Of a stretch of 64,000 nt of DNA, positions 35,013 to 44,887 are shown piece after piece. The position numbers were made by a program, and so were the translations under genes. This stretch comes from Asticcacaulis tiandongensis. GTDB taxonomy: Bacteria > Pseudomonadota > Alphaproteobacteria > Caulobacterales > Caulobacteraceae. The notes below the pieces were generated by a model, which did no database searches, had not been told where the DNA came from, and worked only from the letters and a program-made list of their open reading frames with translations. Where the stretch lies: contig NZ_SSBC01000020.1 in the NCBI RefSeq assembly GCF_006475605.1, positions 150,550 through 214,549 on the forward strand, given 5' to 3'. Within the stretch, counting starts at the first letter, position 1. Each line of letters begins with the position of its first letter.

Positions 35013-35498
35013 ATGAAGGGCAATCCTGAAATCATTAAACTTCTCAACCGGGTTCTGACCAACGAACTGACGGCGATCAACCAGTACTTCCTGCACGCGC
35101 GTATGCTGGAAAACTGGGGCCTCAATCATCTGGGCCGCATCGTCTATCAGGAATCGATTGAGGAAATGAAACACGCCGACATGCTGATCAAGCGTGTCTT
35201 CTTCCTTGAGGGCCTGCCCAATCTTCAGGACCTGAACAAGCTGAAGATCGGTGAAACCATCACCGAATGTCTTGAGGCTGACCTGTCGGTTGAAACCTAT
35301 GGCCACGGCATTCTGGTGCAGGGCGTCAAGTTCTGCGAAGACAATGCCGACTATGTCAGCCGTGATCTTCTGAAGAAGATTCTGTCGGATACCGAACACC
35401 ACATTGACTGGCTTGAGACGCAACTCAGCCTGATCAAGCTGATGGGCGAACCCAACTATCTGCAAAGTGCTATGAAAGAGATCGAAGGCGAAGGTTAG
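35013..35498 (+). CDS. bfr: Bacterioferritin
   Basis: 161 residues. Four-helix iron-storage protein forming a 24-mer. Ferroxidase ligands visible: Glu18 in LTNELTAINQYF, Glu51/His54 in EESIEEMKHADM, and the later Glu and His in DTEHHIDWLE. The methionine in HADMLIKR is the haem ligand. Strong AAGGAG upstream of the ATG. Confidence 0.95.
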   Translation: MKGNPEIIKLLNRVLTNELTAINQYFLHARMLENWGLNHLGRIVYQESIEEMKHADMLIKRVFFLEGLPNLQDLNKLKIGETITECLEADLSVETYGHGILVQGVKFCEDNADYVSRDLLKKILSDTEHHIDWLETQLSLIKLMGEPNYLQSAMKEIEGEG

Positions 35499-35524
35499 AA
35501 ACCGTCTTTAAGGTTGTATTTTAC

Positions 35525-35573
35525 AGGCCGCATTCCGATTATCTTTATCGGGATGCGGCCTTTGGCGTTTTTT
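35525..35573 (+). terminator. Intrinsic terminator after bfr
   Basis: AGGCCGCATTCCGAT (35525-35539) pairs with ATCGGGATGCGGCCT (35547-35561), followed by TTGGCGTTTTTT. Confidence 0.8.
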
Positions 35574-35751
35574 AGGCGCTTTGGCGGGCGATTCGGCTTT
35601 GACCTTTGCAGGCGTTCCCCCTAACTTCGCTTCCTCTGTTTCGGGGCTTTAGTCCCGAACTGGCCGCAGGGGATTGGCGGCCTTAAGCGAAATCAGTGTG
35701 GCTTGGATTGAGGTGCGGCTTTTGACAGACGGGCAAACAGTTTCACAATAT

Positions 35752-36633
35752 ATGCGTCTTAACCGGCGCGACTGGCTGCGGCGTATCGGCATGGGCGGCG
35801 CGGTGGCCGCTTTGTTGCCCGCCTGCACGAAGGCCCCCGAAGAAGAAGCGCCGGTGCCGGGCAAGCCCGAAGAAGGTTCGCTGATCTGGGCGATTGAAGG
35901 GAACTGGCGCAATGCCTCGCACCGTGATCGCGACCGCTTCCGTCACCCCATTGAGACCATAGAGTTTTTTGGCATTGACCCGCGTGATACGGTCATAGAT
36001 GTCTGGCCGGGCAGCGGCTATATGACCGGCATTCTGGCGCCCTGGCTGGCGCGCGGCAAGGGGCAGTATGTTGCCGCCCTGATCGAGGCCGCAGAAGGCT
36101 CCGATGCGGACACGCTCAATGCCCAGTACAAGGCGCAGCTGGATGCCGACAAAAAGCTATATGGTGATATTACCTATACGGCCTTTGGCCCGCAGACGAC
36201 GGGGCTGGGTGATCCGGCCAGCGCGGACTGTGTGCTGTTCCTCCTGACCCTGCATGACTGGATGGCGGCGGGTATTGCTGAAAAGGCTTTTGCTGATGCC
36301 TTTGGCGTCCTTAAGCCGGGCGGCATACTGGGCATAGAGCAGCACCGCGCTGATGTTGGGAATGTTCAGGACCCGGCCGCGACCAACGGCTATGTGCAGG
36401 AACCTTTCGTCAAACAACTGGCCAGTGAGGCGGGCTTTGAATTTGTTGAGGCCAGTGAAATAAATGCTAACCCCAAGGATAATAAGGCCCATCCGTTTGG
36501 GGTATGGACTTTGCCGCCACAAAGGTTAACCTCTCCACGGGGGGAGCCGCCAAATCCGGAATTTGATGGTACACTCTACGAATCAATCGGTGAAAGTGAC
36601 CGAATGACGTTGAAATTCAAAAAACCCGGATAG
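35752..36633 (+). CDS. Exported SAM-methyltransferase-like lipoprotein
   Basis: About 293 residues from ATG 35752. N-terminus NRRDWLRR then a hydrophobic stretch ending LLPACT, the form of a Tat lipoprotein signal. The body resembles a class I methyltransferase: VIDVWPGSGYMTGILAPWLA (motif I), and LKPGGILGIEQHRAD. Such Tat-exported methyltransferase-like proteins are common in Caulobacter relatives; since SAM is not expected in the periplasm, the fold may serve another role. Upstream in-frame starts exist at 35674 and 35722, but they add residues before the signal. The hydrolase gene follows 6 bases later. Confidence 0.8.
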   Translation: MRLNRRDWLRRIGMGGAVAALLPACTKAPEEEAPVPGKPEEGSLIWAIEGNWRNASHRDRDRFRHPIETIEFFGIDPRDTVIDVWPGSGYMTGILAPWLARGKGQYVAALIEAAEGSDADTLNAQYKAQLDADKKLYGDITYTAFGPQTTGLGDPASADCVLFLLTLHDWMAAGIAEKAFADAFGVLKPGGILGIEQHRADVGNVQDPAATNGYVQEPFVKQLASEAGFEFVEASEINANPKDNKAHPFGVWTLPPQRLTSPRGEPPNPEFDGTLYESIGESDRMTLKFKKPG

Positions 36634-36639
36634 TTTCTC

Positions 36640-37866
36640 GTGAGCCGTATCGCCGCCCTGTCGTCTCAGGCCCCTTTGATGGCCATCCCCGAAGCACGCC
36701 CGCCTGCGGGTGGTGTCGGGGAATGGTACCGAGGGGCGGGCGGTTTACGCCTGCGGCTTGGCTTCTGGCAGCCTGAAGGAACCGCCAGAGGTACCGTATT
36801 TGTCAGTCCGGGGCGGACCGAACCCGTCGAAAAATATTATGAGGTGGTAGGCGACCTGCTGGCGCGCGGCTTTGCGGTGGTTGTCCATGACTGGCGCGGG
36901 CAAGGCCTGTCGGCGCGCCTGATGCCAGATCGCCTTAAGGGCCATGCGCGGTCTGAGTCTGAATATCTGGATGACTATCAGCGCCTTCTTGATGCGTTTG
37001 AAGATCGCGCGCCCAAGCCCTGGCTGATGATCGGCCATTCTATGGGGGCGGCGCTCAATCTGGCGACCCTGATACAGGGTGAGACGCGGATATCAGGGGC
37101 GATTTTCATTAACCCGATGCTCAGGGTCAAGACCGGTCGTCATTCCCTGTGGGCGGTGACCTTCCAGACCGACTGGAAAGTGCGCCACGGCCTGTCGTCT
37201 GACTATGTGCCGGAACTGTTCGATGATCCGTTTGAACATACTTTTGAGCGCGACGCTCTGACCCATGATGAGCGCCGCTATAATCTGTGGCGTGAACAAT
37301 TGTTTGCCTGCCCGCATCTGGGGATTGGTTCACCGACCTGGGGCTGGCTGCATTTCGCCCTCAAGCTGGGCGAGACCCTGATCCGCGATAAGGGCAAGCT
37401 GGTCAAAAAGGTCAAAACGCCGGTCAGCATCATCTGTTCCGGCGACGACAGCCTGATCATGCGTCAGCCTTCGAAGGCTTTTGCCCGCAAATTGCCGCTG
37501 GGCCGCTATGTCGAGGTGGCAGGTGCCGAGCACGAAATCCTGATGGAGCTCGATGAGTATCGTCAGCAATTCTGGGACGAGTTCGATGTCTTGCTGGGCT
37601 ATGTTTTTGAACAGGCCACGCCCGCAACAGAGCCCCCGGCAACTGAACTGGATGCGCCCACACCTCAGGCAGAGACAGAAGCATTCGATTCCCGTCTCCT
37701 TGAACCTGAGGCAGAGGATGACACGCACGAAGTCACCCATACGGCGGTTACTGAACCGGAAGGTGAGGTGCATGCCATTGCGGTTCAGGCACCGTCACCG
37801 GCTGAATTTGTCGCCTATGAACTGAGTGATGTGCCAGAGCGGGTGGCCTCACCGACCAAGCCATAA
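36640..37866 (+). CDS. Alpha/beta hydrolase, lysophospholipase-like, with acidic C-terminal tail
   Basis: 408 residues, GTG start. Serine hydrolase of the S33/PldB type: HDWRGQGLS near 90, nucleophile motif GHSMGA near 132, Asp in CSGDDSLI and His in GAEHEILME complete the triad. Residues about 310-408 form a Pro/Glu/Thr-rich, acidic, probably disordered tail not seen in typical PldB. No signal peptide. Likely co-transcribed with the methyltransferase-like gene. Confidence 0.85.
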   Translation: MSRIAALSSQAPLMAIPEARPPAGGVGEWYRGAGGLRLRLGFWQPEGTARGTVFVSPGRTEPVEKYYEVVGDLLARGFAVVVHDWRGQGLSARLMPDRLKGHARSESEYLDDYQRLLDAFEDRAPKPWLMIGHSMGAALNLATLIQGETRISGAIFINPMLRVKTGRHSLWAVTFQTDWKVRHGLSSDYVPELFDDPFEHTFERDALTHDERRYNLWREQLFACPHLGIGSPTWGWLHFALKLGETLIRDKGKLVKKVKTPVSIICSGDDSLIMRQPSKAFARKLPLGRYVEVAGAEHEILMELDEYRQQFWDEFDVLLGYVFEQATPATEPPATELDAPTPQAETEAFDSRLLEPEAEDDTHEVTHTAVTEPEGEVHAIAVQAPSPAEFVAYELSDVPERVASPTKP

Positions 37867-37867
37867 A

Positions 37868-37901
37868 AAAAAGCCTTTCCATTTCGGAAAGGCTTTTTTT
37901 A
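37868..37901. terminator. Bidirectional intrinsic terminator
   Basis: AAGCCTTTCC (37871-37880) and GGAAAGGCTT (37886-37895) with a five-base loop; T-run on plus and A-run before the stem giving a T-run on minus. It serves both the hydrolase gene and ppa. Confidence 0.85.
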
Positions 37902-37921
37902 TTAAAGACACTAAACCGGCC

Positions 37922-38458
37922 TTAGCCGATTTTTTGCGCCAGACGTTCCTGACCTTCACGGATCAGTTGCGCGGCTTCTTCCGGATCGCCCCAACCCAGA
38001 ACCTTGGTGGTCTTACCCTTTTCAAGGTCTTTGTAGTGGGCAAAGAAGTGGGTTATCTGCTCGATGAGGATCGTCGGCATCTGACGATAGCTTGAGATAT
38101 TGGTGTAGAAGGGGTGCAGCTTATCGACCGGCACGGCGAGGATTTTTTCGTCCTTACCCGCTTCGTCTTCCATCAAAAGCACGCCGATCGGACGCGAGCG
38201 GATCACCACGCCGGGATAAACCGGCACAGGCCCGACCACCAGCACATCACAGGGATCGCCATCATCCGCCAATGTGTGGGGAATGAAGCCGTAATTGCCC
38301 GGATAGAACATGGAGGTATAGAGGAAACGGTCAACAAAAAGCGCCCCAGAATCCTTATCCAGTTCATACTTTACCGGCATCCCGCCCTGAGGGATTTCGA
38401 TAATGGCATTAATGTCCCACGGCGCATTATGACCAACAGAGATTTTATCGATATTCAT
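37922..38458 (-). CDS. ppa: Inorganic pyrophosphatase, family I
   Basis: 178 residues. Hydrolyses pyrophosphate to phosphate and so drives biosynthesis. Metal-binding motif DDGDPCDVLVV, plus INAIIEIPQGGMPVKYELDKDSG and YPGNYGFIPHT typical of family I. Cytoplasmic hexamer in relatives. Confidence 0.95.
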   Translation of the reverse strand: MNIDKISVGHNAPWDINAIIEIPQGGMPVKYELDKDSGALFVDRFLYTSMFYPGNYGFIPHTLADDGDPCDVLVVGPVPVYPGVVIRSRPIGVLLMEDEAGKDEKILAVPVDKLHPFYTNISSYRQMPTILIEQITHFFAHYKDLEKGKTTKVLGWGDPEEAAQLIREGQERLAQKIG

Positions 38459-38682
38459 ATTCTTTATAATCTTCGATGTTTCGGTGGAATAAAGTTGGCT
38501 TGTCTTTAAGGGGTGAACCCTTTTTGCACAAGCGAAGAGTGTCCTTAATACCGATCCTTAAGGTATATTTCGTTACGGATTAGGGACAAGCCACGCTTTA
38601 AACCGGACAATTCCGGCTTATGCATGGATAATCTAATGGGGCTGGATTAGGCTCTGGCAGAAAATAATGGGAGATTCGGGTT

Positions 38683-39471
38683 GTGGACAAGTTCGTTGCC
38701 CTGTTCGGAAGCTGGTATGATTTTGTAGCACTTCTGGTGTTTCTGCTCTGCTGGATAGGCTATGAGCCCATCCTCAAGCTGTCGTCAAAAGCCTCGGGCG
38801 TCCCGGTCAGGGATATGTCCTTTGTCCGGCGGGCGTGGATGAAGGAAATGGTCATCCGCAGCTTCAAGATGTACGATTCCAACCTGATCGGCCACAGCGT
38901 CAATTCGACCAGTTTCTTTGCCTCGGCCAACCTGATCCTTATTGCGGCGGTCGGCGGGGCGATCTTTACCGGCAACCTGTCCTATAACAGCGTGCATTCG
39001 CTGGGTATTGACACGTCGTCCGAATTTCTGATGACCAAGCTGGCTCTGGTGATGGTCTGTCTGTCACGTGGTTTGCTCGATTTCATCTGGGCGCTGCGTC
39101 AGACCAACTATTGTGTGGCCTGCATGGGCGCGGTGCCGGATAATGTCGATGAGGAAACCGCCGAAGCTTTCAGCAAGGCAATCACCGATATTATTGAACC
39201 GGCCATGTCGAATTTTTCGCAAGGGGTGCGGGGCTACTACTATTCTCTGGCGGCCGCCGCCTGGTTGTTTGGTCCCTGGGCATTGATTGCCGCCAGCCTT
39301 GGTGCAACCGCGCTTCTGGTCTGGCGTCAGTCACGCTCGCGCGCGTCGCGTGGCCTGCGCCAGATGCGTATTCTCCTGTCCGAGCATCCGTATCCGACCC
39401 ATACCCGTCCGATTTACGAAAACGAAATCAAGGACAATGAGCGCGTGCTCAGGGGCGAAAAAGAGCCGTAA
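38683..39471 (+). CDS. DUF599 membrane protein
   Basis: 262 residues, GTG start with GGGAG upstream. Four hydrophobic segments (about 10-28, 85-100, 118-135, 185-215). Pattern RRAWMKEM, DSNLIGHSVNSTSFFASANLI and RQTNYCVACMGA is that of DUF599 proteins. Function unknown. The 224 bases before it, back to ppa, hold no gene that I can see. Confidence 0.8.
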   Translation: MDKFVALFGSWYDFVALLVFLLCWIGYEPILKLSSKASGVPVRDMSFVRRAWMKEMVIRSFKMYDSNLIGHSVNSTSFFASANLILIAAVGGAIFTGNLSYNSVHSLGIDTSSEFLMTKLALVMVCLSRGLLDFIWALRQTNYCVACMGAVPDNVDEETAEAFSKAITDIIEPAMSNFSQGVRGYYYSLAAAAWLFGPWALIAASLGATALLVWRQSRSRASRGLRQMRILLSEHPYPTHTRPIYENEIKDNERVLRGEKEP

Positions 39472-39615
39472 ATGTGGCGGTGCACCATTTGTGAGATGGC
39501 GGGTCTGAAATGGCCTTTTCAAATATGGCCTTATTTTGTCACGAATAATCACACGATTTGGCGCGATCAGGCCGCTATTGTTACTATATGTGATCACGTC
39601 GTGCGTAATCCTTGC

Positions 39616-39644
39616 TTGAGTTTTTGTGCGCTGCAAACTACATT
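39616..39644 (+). promoter_or_regulatory. Promoter of the candidate small RNA
   Basis: TTGAGT (39616-39621), exactly 17 bases, TACATT (39639-39644). Predicted start near 39651, directly before the first hairpin of the small RNA. Confidence 0.6.
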
Positions 39645-39650
39645 CAACTT

Positions 39651-39734
39651 GTTCGACGTTTTTACGTCGATGCCCTTCCTGGGCGTTTCCTCCCTGTAGA
39701 CTTGGGCCGCGCCGAGATGCGCGGCCTTTTTTTT
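39651..39734 (+). ncRNA. Candidate small regulatory RNA, about 84 nt
   Basis: Three hairpins in a row: TCGACGT/ACGTCGA (39653-39670), GCCC/GGGC (39672-39684), and GGCCGCGC/GCGCGGCC (39705-39726) followed by eight Ts. Between hairpins 2 and 3 lies an unpaired stretch containing CCTCCC (39689-39694), the kind of anti-Shine-Dalgarno motif used by many alphaproteobacterial small RNAs. No ORF covers it sensibly. It does not belong to the DUF599 gene, whose stop is 180 bases upstream. I cannot name the family. Confidence 0.65.
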
Positions 39735-39738
39735 ATCT

Positions 39739-40614
39739 TTACTGCAGGTCGCCGCCTTTCAGTTCATTGATCAGCTTACGCAGAATGGCTTGCAGCCGGT
39801 CAAAACCCTGATGCGGTGTAAGACTCGCTTCATCCATATAGAGGGCGCGGTTGATCTCGATCTGCAAGGCCTCAATACCTTTGCCCGGTTCTGCGTGATG
39901 CTCCAGCGTATAGCCACCGGCAAAGGGCTGGTTGAGTGCCACCTTAAGCCCGCTATCCTGCAAGCGCTTTTTGACAAATTGCGTCAGGGTAGGCTGGCAG
40001 CTTTCGCCAAACAGATCCCCCAGAACAATGTCGGCGCCGCTTTGCGTCACGGATGAGGCCGGCATGGAATGCCAGTCAATAAGCCGTACCTGTGTGTGTG
40101 CTGAGCGGATATCGGCAATCAGTTGCCGCAAGGCCCTGTGATAGGGCGCGTGTACGGTTTGCAGACGCCTGATGGCCTCGCCATAGCGAATGGGGTGCAG
40201 GTGGATATCCCTGCCGCCCGAAAGGCTGCGCGGGATGACCCCGTATCCGGCCTTGACCCGCAGGCTATGGCTGAGCGTACCTCTGGGGAGAGTATCGCTG
40301 ATCAGGCGGGGATCAAGCTCCAGCGGATGGCGATTGACATCAACATAGGCCCGCCCGTATCGCGCCCGAATACAGGGCAGGAGCAGGGCGTCAAAGCCGA
40401 TCAGCTCATCAACAAAGGCGTCCTCGGTCGACCGGAGGGTGGTTTCATCATAACGCGCCGCTTTGAGGAAATCAGGCGGCAGGTAGCGACCGGAATGCGG
40501 TACGGCAAACACCAGCCCATTCACCGCCGCCGAAGCGTCTGTGTTGCGCAGGTCAAAGGCCGGAGGGTCTGCTGACGCCGGTTGCTGATTATCTGAAAGA
40601 GATGGATCGGGCAT
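39739..40614 (-). CDS. N-formylglutamate amidohydrolase family protein
   Basis: About 291 residues from ATG 40614; a start at 40650 would add 12. Zinc-type amidohydrolase fold: FAVPHSGRYLP at the N-terminus, TEDAFVDEL, YVDVNRHPLELD, IDWHSMPA with a metal His, and NQPFAGGYTLEHHAEPG. Family members hydrolyse N-formylglutamate in histidine breakdown (HutG type), but many have other substrates. No hut genes nearby. Divergent from cpdR. Confidence 0.82.
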   Translation of the reverse strand: MPDPSLSDNQQPASADPPAFDLRNTDASAAVNGLVFAVPHSGRYLPPDFLKAARYDETTLRSTEDAFVDELIGFDALLLPCIRARYGRAYVDVNRHPLELDPRLISDTLPRGTLSHSLRVKAGYGVIPRSLSGGRDIHLHPIRYGEAIRRLQTVHAPYHRALRQLIADIRSAHTQVRLIDWHSMPASSVTQSGADIVLGDLFGESCQPTLTQFVKKRLQDSGLKVALNQPFAGGYTLEHHAEPGKGIEALQIEINRALYMDEASLTPHQGFDRLQAILRKLINELKGGDLQ

Positions 40615-40713
40615 TAAAGGCTTGATAAGACAAATTTGCGATCTCTTCATCCCTAATTTACATACGGGGCGATATGATTGCACCGTAGCATACTATTGGG
40701 GGCAAGGAAAAAG

Positions 40714-41070
40714 ATGACCAAGATACTTCTGGCAGAAGACGAAGATTCCGTCCGCAGCTTTCTGACGCGCGCCCTGCAACGGGCGGGCTACGACGTAATC
40801 AGTTGCGCCGATGGCGACAGCGCGATCGAAGCGCTCGATCAGGGGCCGTTTGACCTGCTTCTGACCGACATTGTCATGCCGGGCGCGGATGGTATCGAAG
40901 TGGCCAAAATCGCCTCGCAACGCCAACCGGGCCTGAAAATCATGTTTATTACCGGTTTTGCGGCTGTGGCACTCAATGCCCAGAAGGCGGCCCCTGAGGC
41001 GACCGTTCTGGAAAAGCCCGTGCATCTGCGCGAAATCGTCACTGAGGTCGAGCGTCTGATTGCGGCCTAA
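40714..41070 (+). CDS. cpdR: CpdR single-domain response regulator
   Basis: 118 residues. Receiver domain only: acidic pair in LLAEDEDSVRSFL, phospho-acceptor Asp in DLLLTDIVMPGADG, Thr/Ser in MFITGFAA and Lys in VLEKPVHLREI. Matches Caulobacter CpdR, which, unphosphorylated, primes ClpXP for degradation of CtrA-pathway proteins and is phosphorylated through CckA-ChpT. Start chosen at ATG 40714 with GGGGCAAGGAA upstream; a 12-residue extension to 40678 lacks family support. Confidence 0.92.
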   Translation: MTKILLAEDEDSVRSFLTRALQRAGYDVISCADGDSAIEALDQGPFDLLLTDIVMPGADGIEVAKIASQRQPGLKIMFITGFAAVALNAQKAAPEATVLEKPVHLREIVTEVERLIAA

Positions 41071-41162
41071 GCTGACATAAGCTTTCTGGGGAAAAGCTGA
41101 TCATTTGCGCTTGCTAAAGCCAGACGCCAAGGTTATACAGCGCGCCTCGCAAAGATAAAAGT

Positions 41163-42402
<1,240 letters not shown>

Positions 42403-42591
42403 GGCTCTACTCTTTGATTTTCTGCGTATTCATTCAGATCGGAAATCGTATATCTATAACGGCCTCCGATTTTCCTGAAGGCAATTTCGCCCCGTTTCCG
42501 AATGCGCTGAATCGTGTCGACGGAAATGCCAAGCATTTCAGAGGCTTCTTTTTCAGACATAAGTTTGGGAAACAGGGCGAGATTCGACATG

Positions 42592-42921
42592 TTAGACAGT
42601 CGGCACCAGGCGGATGTTTACAACGGCAGACGGATTAGCGGCCGCCGTGACAGCGTAACCCAACTTTTTGTTGCCGGAAGCTGTTTTCGTCACCAGCTTG
42701 TTTGTGCTGTCCCAATAGACCAGATCACCAATGGCAATTGCCAGTGCGGCGACCTTTGGAAGGACGTATACACCAACCGTATCGACATCGACCGAATCGC
42801 CTGTTTTGGCATCACCGTTGGCCACGCCGATCAATTCGCCGACAATGACGATTCCACCGGAAAGAACGTCAGCCGGTGCGGGAATTGTGAGGCTGTGGCC
42901 TCTTTGTACGTAGTTTCGCAT
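42592..42921 (-). CDS. DUF2190 capsid decoration-like protein
   Basis: 109 residues, MRNYVQRGHSLTIPAP then GELIGVANGDAKTGDSVDVDTVGVYVLPK and GDLVYWD. This is the DUF2190 family, found beside phage major capsid genes and thought to be head decoration or cement; some entries carry misleading RecA-like names. Directly after the gpW-like gene. Confidence 0.82.
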   Translation of the reverse strand: MRNYVQRGHSLTIPAPADVLSGGIVIVGELIGVANGDAKTGDSVDVDTVGVYVLPKVAALAIAIGDLVYWDSTNKLVTKTASGNKKLGYAVTAAANPSAVVNIRLVPTV

Positions 42922-42923
42922 GA

Positions 42924-43139
42924 TCAGATTCCCTTCGAGGTTCTGAGATAGATCGTTTTAGGGTGAGACTGGGAAGCGCCGGAGATCGCGGCCTCGACGG
43001 CAGCCAGAGCCGCCGCCATTTCCGAGTCCGATTTATATTCCACTTCTTCGCCAGACTGATCTCGGACGCGCCGGACGCCCCTAAAACGGGCCTCCTGAAG
43101 CGCGTCGCGCCATCTGGTGAGATCGCTTAACGACGCCAT
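42924..43139 (-). CDS. gpW-like head-tail connector
   Basis: 71 residues. Helical start LSDLTRWRDALQEARFRGVRRVRD and then EVEYKSDSEMAAALAAVEAAI, the pattern of lambda gpW, which closes the portal before the tail joins. Its presence suggests capsids ready to accept a foreign tail. Packed between capsid and DUF2190 genes with 2-base gaps. Confidence 0.75.
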   Translation of the reverse strand: MASLSDLTRWRDALQEARFRGVRRVRDQSGEEVEYKSDSEMAAALAAVEAAISGASQSHPKTIYLRTSKGI

Positions 43140-43141
43140 GA

Positions 43142-44887
43142 TTAGCCGCCTTTATATGCGCCACGGTGATCAATGGCACCGGCACCGAAGTCCAGGACGA
43201 CGCGGAACTCCATACCAAGAGTGTCCCAGCCTTCACGCGAAGACATTTGCGGGCCTTGCGCGCTTGAAAGGTAAGCATATTCCAAAACCGGCAGCGCGGC
43301 AGGATCGGCGAAGACGTACCAGCTACCATTAGGCAGTCGGGGATCGACCAGAACCGACAGATTGCGCAACAGTTCCGGCGCAAAGTCGACAGTCGCGTCA
43401 TGCAAGATCGCCATAATGTCGTCGGCCTTGGTTTCCTGATCCGGTGAGATCAGCAGGAAGCGCGGGGTGGCGTTGATCGGTGTGACGCCATCCAGACCTT
43501 TTCGCGTGCGCAGAGCAAGACGGGCGGCACGGATTGCGTCGATATCGAGGTCACCGATAGCCAAGTTGCCATGATCCGCATGGAATAATGCTTTGTTGTC
43601 TTCACCCATCAGCGGATTAGAAAGCAGGAGGTTCACCAGCACATTCGTTTCTGTTTCGGCAGCCATGCGGCCCGCGGTGTTGCCCCAGTCTCTGAAGGCT
43701 CCGAGATCGTCATTGATCAACGCCTGCCGTGAAAGGCTGAAAATCGTGGCGTATGTGTCCAGCTTATAAGACTCTGCCGCTTCGCCACGCGACGTTGATT
43801 TGATTTCACCCGACTCAGTGACCTTTTGGAGCAGCCCAATGTCCGACAGCTTCAGGCGTGAGGCGGCGCGGAAATCGGTTAAGGTCGATTGGCGTGCCAG
43901 TTTTTTCAGCGGGCTTTGCGCGATTTCATAGGCCGGCAGCAAAGTCCGGTTGCCGGTATTGACCAGCAGATTTTTGAAATCCGAGGTCGTGTGCATCGCG
44001 CGGTAAAAGATTTCGTCCGCAGACAGGCCACGGGTCGAAACGCCGTTGGTTTCAAGAATGGCGCGTGCATGGTCGCGCAGCGTGTCGCCCATATAGGCGC
44101 GGCCCTGATCACTTGGGGCCGTACCGGACGCACGGGCGTAAAGCGCGTCCTCACGCGCACGACGCTGGGCCGCAGGATCGTCACCAGCCGACACCACGCG
44201 GATCGCAGGGGTTTGACGGGAGCGTGTTTGAATCGCCTCAAAGGCGGCGGCTCGGGCTTCGATTACGGTAGCGTCAGCGTCGATTTGCGCATCAGCCCAT
44301 TGTGAGTCCAGTCCGGCCGTGCGGGCAATTTGTCTAATCGCGGCGCGGGTTTCGATGGTGTCGGCGTTTAGATTTTCCGCCGGTTGTTCAGTAATTTCAG
44401 TCATGTGTGTACTCCGTAGCAATGCCGACGGATCGGCGGGGACTGGCACCAGTGAGACTTCTTTTAAAGTCCAGGCTGTGGCCGTGCGTACGCGGTTTCT
44501 TCCTTGAGCGTCGGCGGTGTCGCTCCATTGGGAAACCGAGTATCCGATTGAAACCCCAGTCACATCGCCGCGTTCGATCGCAGCGAGGACAACGGGATCA
44601 GAGATTTTTAGAGTTGCGATAATTCGTCCCGCTTCAAAGCGCACATCGACCACTTGGCCCTTGATGTCGCTGATAGAGGCCTGCCGGTGCGCATCGAGAA
44701 CCGGAAGGCGCGGCGCAAGGGTGACGTTCTCACGGCCTAAAGCAAGACGTTCGGTATAACCCTTACGTAGCACGGGTGCGCCGGTGCTGATCACGGCCTC
44801 GACGGTTCCGGTTTCCAGATTCAGCGTATCCGGTGAGAAGGTTGCCGGAGCGCTACGGGTTTCAATCGGTTGCGGGTTGTCGGGCAT
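43142..44887 (-). CDS. Prohead protease / major capsid protein fusion
   Basis: 581 residues from ATG 44887, which has a perfect AAGGAGG six bases upstream (the ORF extends to 44971). First about 165 residues are an S78-type prohead protease: His in LDAHRQAS and Ser in TGVSIGYSV. After a linker, residues about 190-581 are a Mu gpT/HK97-fold major capsid protein (RTLLPAYEIAQSPLKKLARQ, LFHADHGNLAIGDL, SWYVFADPAALPVLEY). Fused versions occur in several alphaproteobacterial prophages. Self-cleavage would free the capsid subunit. Overlaps the portal gene by 26 bases. Confidence 0.88.
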   Translation of the reverse strand: MPDNPQPIETRSAPATFSPDTLNLETGTVEAVISTGAPVLRKGYTERLALGRENVTLAPRLPVLDAHRQASISDIKGQVVDVRFEAGRIIATLKISDPVVLAAIERGDVTGVSIGYSVSQWSDTADAQGRNRVRTATAWTLKEVSLVPVPADPSALLRSTHMTEITEQPAENLNADTIETRAAIRQIARTAGLDSQWADAQIDADATVIEARAAAFEAIQTRSRQTPAIRVVSAGDDPAAQRRAREDALYARASGTAPSDQGRAYMGDTLRDHARAILETNGVSTRGLSADEIFYRAMHTTSDFKNLLVNTGNRTLLPAYEIAQSPLKKLARQSTLTDFRAASRLKLSDIGLLQKVTESGEIKSTSRGEAAESYKLDTYATIFSLSRQALINDDLGAFRDWGNTAGRMAAETETNVLVNLLLSNPLMGEDNKALFHADHGNLAIGDLDIDAIRAARLALRTRKGLDGVTPINATPRFLLISPDQETKADDIMAILHDATVDFAPELLRNLSVLVDPRLPNGSWYVFADPAALPVLEYAYLSSAQGPQMSSREGWDTLGMEFRVVLDFGAGAIDHRGAYKGG

